A stretch of DNA of 64,000 nt from Paenibacillus hexagrammi. GTDB taxonomy: Bacteria > Bacillota > Bacilli > Paenibacillales > NBRC-103111. The stretch's first letter is position 1. Each line of letters starts with the position of its first letter. The notes under the pieces are model-generated. The model did no database searches. It had not been told where the DNA came from and worked only from the letters and a program-made list of their open reading frames with translations. Position numbers and translations under genes: made by a program. The stretch is taken from positions 3,906,001 through 3,970,000 of the forward strand of contig NZ_CP090978.1 in the NCBI RefSeq assembly GCF_021513275.1, given 5' to 3'. Below, one piece after another: positions 63,005 through 64,000 of the stretch.

Positions 63005-64000
63005 ATGGAAGAACAGGTCAAAATTTTGGCAGTAGATGACCGCTACGAGAACTTGCTGGCCCTGCAAAGTATACTTGCCTCTTGCGACTGTGATCTTGTC
63101 ACGCTTCAATCCGGAGAAGAGGTTCTCAAATATTTATTGAAGGAACCCGCCCACAACATTGCAGCTATTCTGATGGATGTGCAAATGCCCGGTCTGAATG
63201 GTTTTGAAACGACGGAGCTCATCAAACAGAAGAAATCGTGTGAAGATATTCCTATTATATTCTTAACCGCCATCAGCACTTCCATCGAGCATGTACTCAG
63301 AGGCTATCATGCGGGATCAATCGACTATGTATTTAAGCCTGTACATCCCGAACTACTCAAGATGAAGGTAGATGCTTTCATTAAGCTGCATCGCGTCCAG
63401 CATAATTACATGCGACAAAGCGAGCTCCTCCATTCCCGTACCTTGGAGCTTGAGGCAGCCAATCATAAATTGGCAGCGGCTGAAATGCTGCTCAAGCAGC
63501 AAAACGAGCAGCTCGAGAAGAGAGTAGAAGAGCGGACACGGGAACTGATTGAAGCCCATAATAAACTTATGAAGTCACAAGCACATTTCAAAAAGATGTT
63601 CCAAGCCTCTCCGTGTTTAATGACGATCCGTAATTTGTCCACCTTCGAGTATATCGATGTCAATGAAAGTTGGAAGTATCATACCGGATATGGAGACGAA
63701 GTCATCGGCACCTCTCTCAATCCCATGAACCAAACTGCCGACACTTCGGATGAGCCGCGGCTCGGAGAGTTATATCAGAATTATAAAGTCAAGTATGAAA
63801 CCAAGCAAAAGGAAATCCGCAGTGCGCTGGTGTCTACGGAGATTATTGAAATGAACGACGAAAAATGTCTCCTGCAGGTCGGCATTGATATTACAGAAAC
63901 GCTTCGGTACGAAACGGAAATGGCCAGACTGGCCCAGTTAAACCTGGTCGGTGAAATGGCTGCAGGGATCGCTCATGAGATCCGCAATCCCATGACTACC
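63005..64000 (+). CDS. receiver-PAS-histidine kinase, partial at the window end
   Basis: No stop before the window edge, so only the first 332 codons are seen. Receiver domain (ILAVDDRYENLL, AAILMDVQMPGLNG, FKPVHPELL), a coiled coil (LEKRVEERTRELIEAHNKL), a PAS domain (FKKMFQASPCLMTIRNL), then the H-box GEMAAGIAHEIRNPMTT with phospho-accepting His. The receiver comes first, as in hybrid kinases such as RsbK-like or sporulation-type sensors. Start ATG 63005 has GGGAAGGA upstream. No membrane segment so far, so a cytoplasmic sensor. Confidence 0.9.
   Translation, partial: MEEQVKILAVDDRYENLLALQSILASCDCDLVTLQSGEEVLKYLLKEPAHNIAAILMDVQMPGLNGFETTELIKQKKSCEDIPIIFLTAISTSIEHVLRGYHAGSIDYVFKPVHPELLKMKVDAFIKLHRVQHNYMRQSELLHSRTLELEAANHKLAAAEMLLKQQNEQLEKRVEERTRELIEAHNKLMKSQAHFKKMFQASPCLMTIRNLSTFEYIDVNESWKYHTGYGDEVIGTSLNPMNQTADTSDEPRLGELYQNYKVKYETKQKEIRSALVSTEIIEMNDEKCLLQVGIDITETLRYETEMARLAQLNLVGEMAAGIAHEIRNPMTT

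Overview
The window looks like chromosome of an endospore-forming Paenibacillaceae bacterium (Paenibacillus or a close relative). Supporting evidence is spore machinery (GerA/GerC/GerB-type germination genes, an alpha/beta small acid-soluble spore protein, YtaF, a PdaA-like deacetylase), a YesM/YesN-controlled sugar ABC importer, and the polA-mutM-ytaF-coaE-nrdR gene order shared with Bacillus. Genus assignment is inferred from protein character only; no 16S rRNA gene is present.

Layout. 0-4.7 kb: efflux adaptor, small Cys-rich protein, M14 peptidase, glutamate racemase, PdaA-like lipoprotein and BdbC, all on the minus strand. 4.7-10.3 kb: gene-poor accessory tract with two 11-bp tandem arrays, a decayed IS1595-type transposase, a GYGYG pentamer array, an IS5-like element (6745-8373) inserted in a third tandem array, and an intact-looking IS4-family element (8556-10232) with a 7-bp target duplication. 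10.3-17.6 kb: glucose dehydrogenase plus GH15 glucoamylase, then an XRE regulator and a GGDEF-EAL protein that share a LytTR-like domain, then a phosphodiester glycosidase. 17.6-26 kb: YtxG/YtxH pair, KDPG aldolase, SufR-like regulator, YutE, TPR protein, CheY, a broken SgrR-like regulator, VanZ and tRNA-Ala(GGC). 26-33.5 kb: small detoxification and efflux genes with three TetR-type regulators and clear palindromic operators. 34-36 kb: htpG behind a sigma-A promoter and a CIRCE element. 36-40.5 kb: gerK-like germination operon. 40.6-47.3 kb: sugar ABC importer with its two-component system. 47.5-51.4 kb: PASTA pseudokinase, HAD phosphatase, and TPP-riboswitch-controlled thiM-tenA. 51.6-53.3 kb: SDR and APH-type kinase. 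53.5-60.2 kb: nrdR, SASP, lytic transglycosylase, coaE, ytaF, mutM, polA. 60.3-64 kb: HAD hydrolase, EAL-CBS-GGDEF protein, and a receiver-PAS-kinase gene running off the window end.

A recurring feature is one-base frameshifts, many of them in short homopolymers, that break otherwise well-conserved proteins: gdh, ytxH, the SgrR-like gene, a TetR gene, gerC, gerA, yesM, tenA and a HAD gene. They may be assembly errors or genuine gene decay; reads are needed to decide. I found no CRISPR array, prophage or obviously new multi-gene defence system. The most interesting items are the shared LytTR-like domain in the XRE and c-di-GMP genes, CIRCE control of htpG, the PASTA pseudokinase, the unusual repeat arrays, and a palindromic intergenic element with a half-copy 21 kb away.
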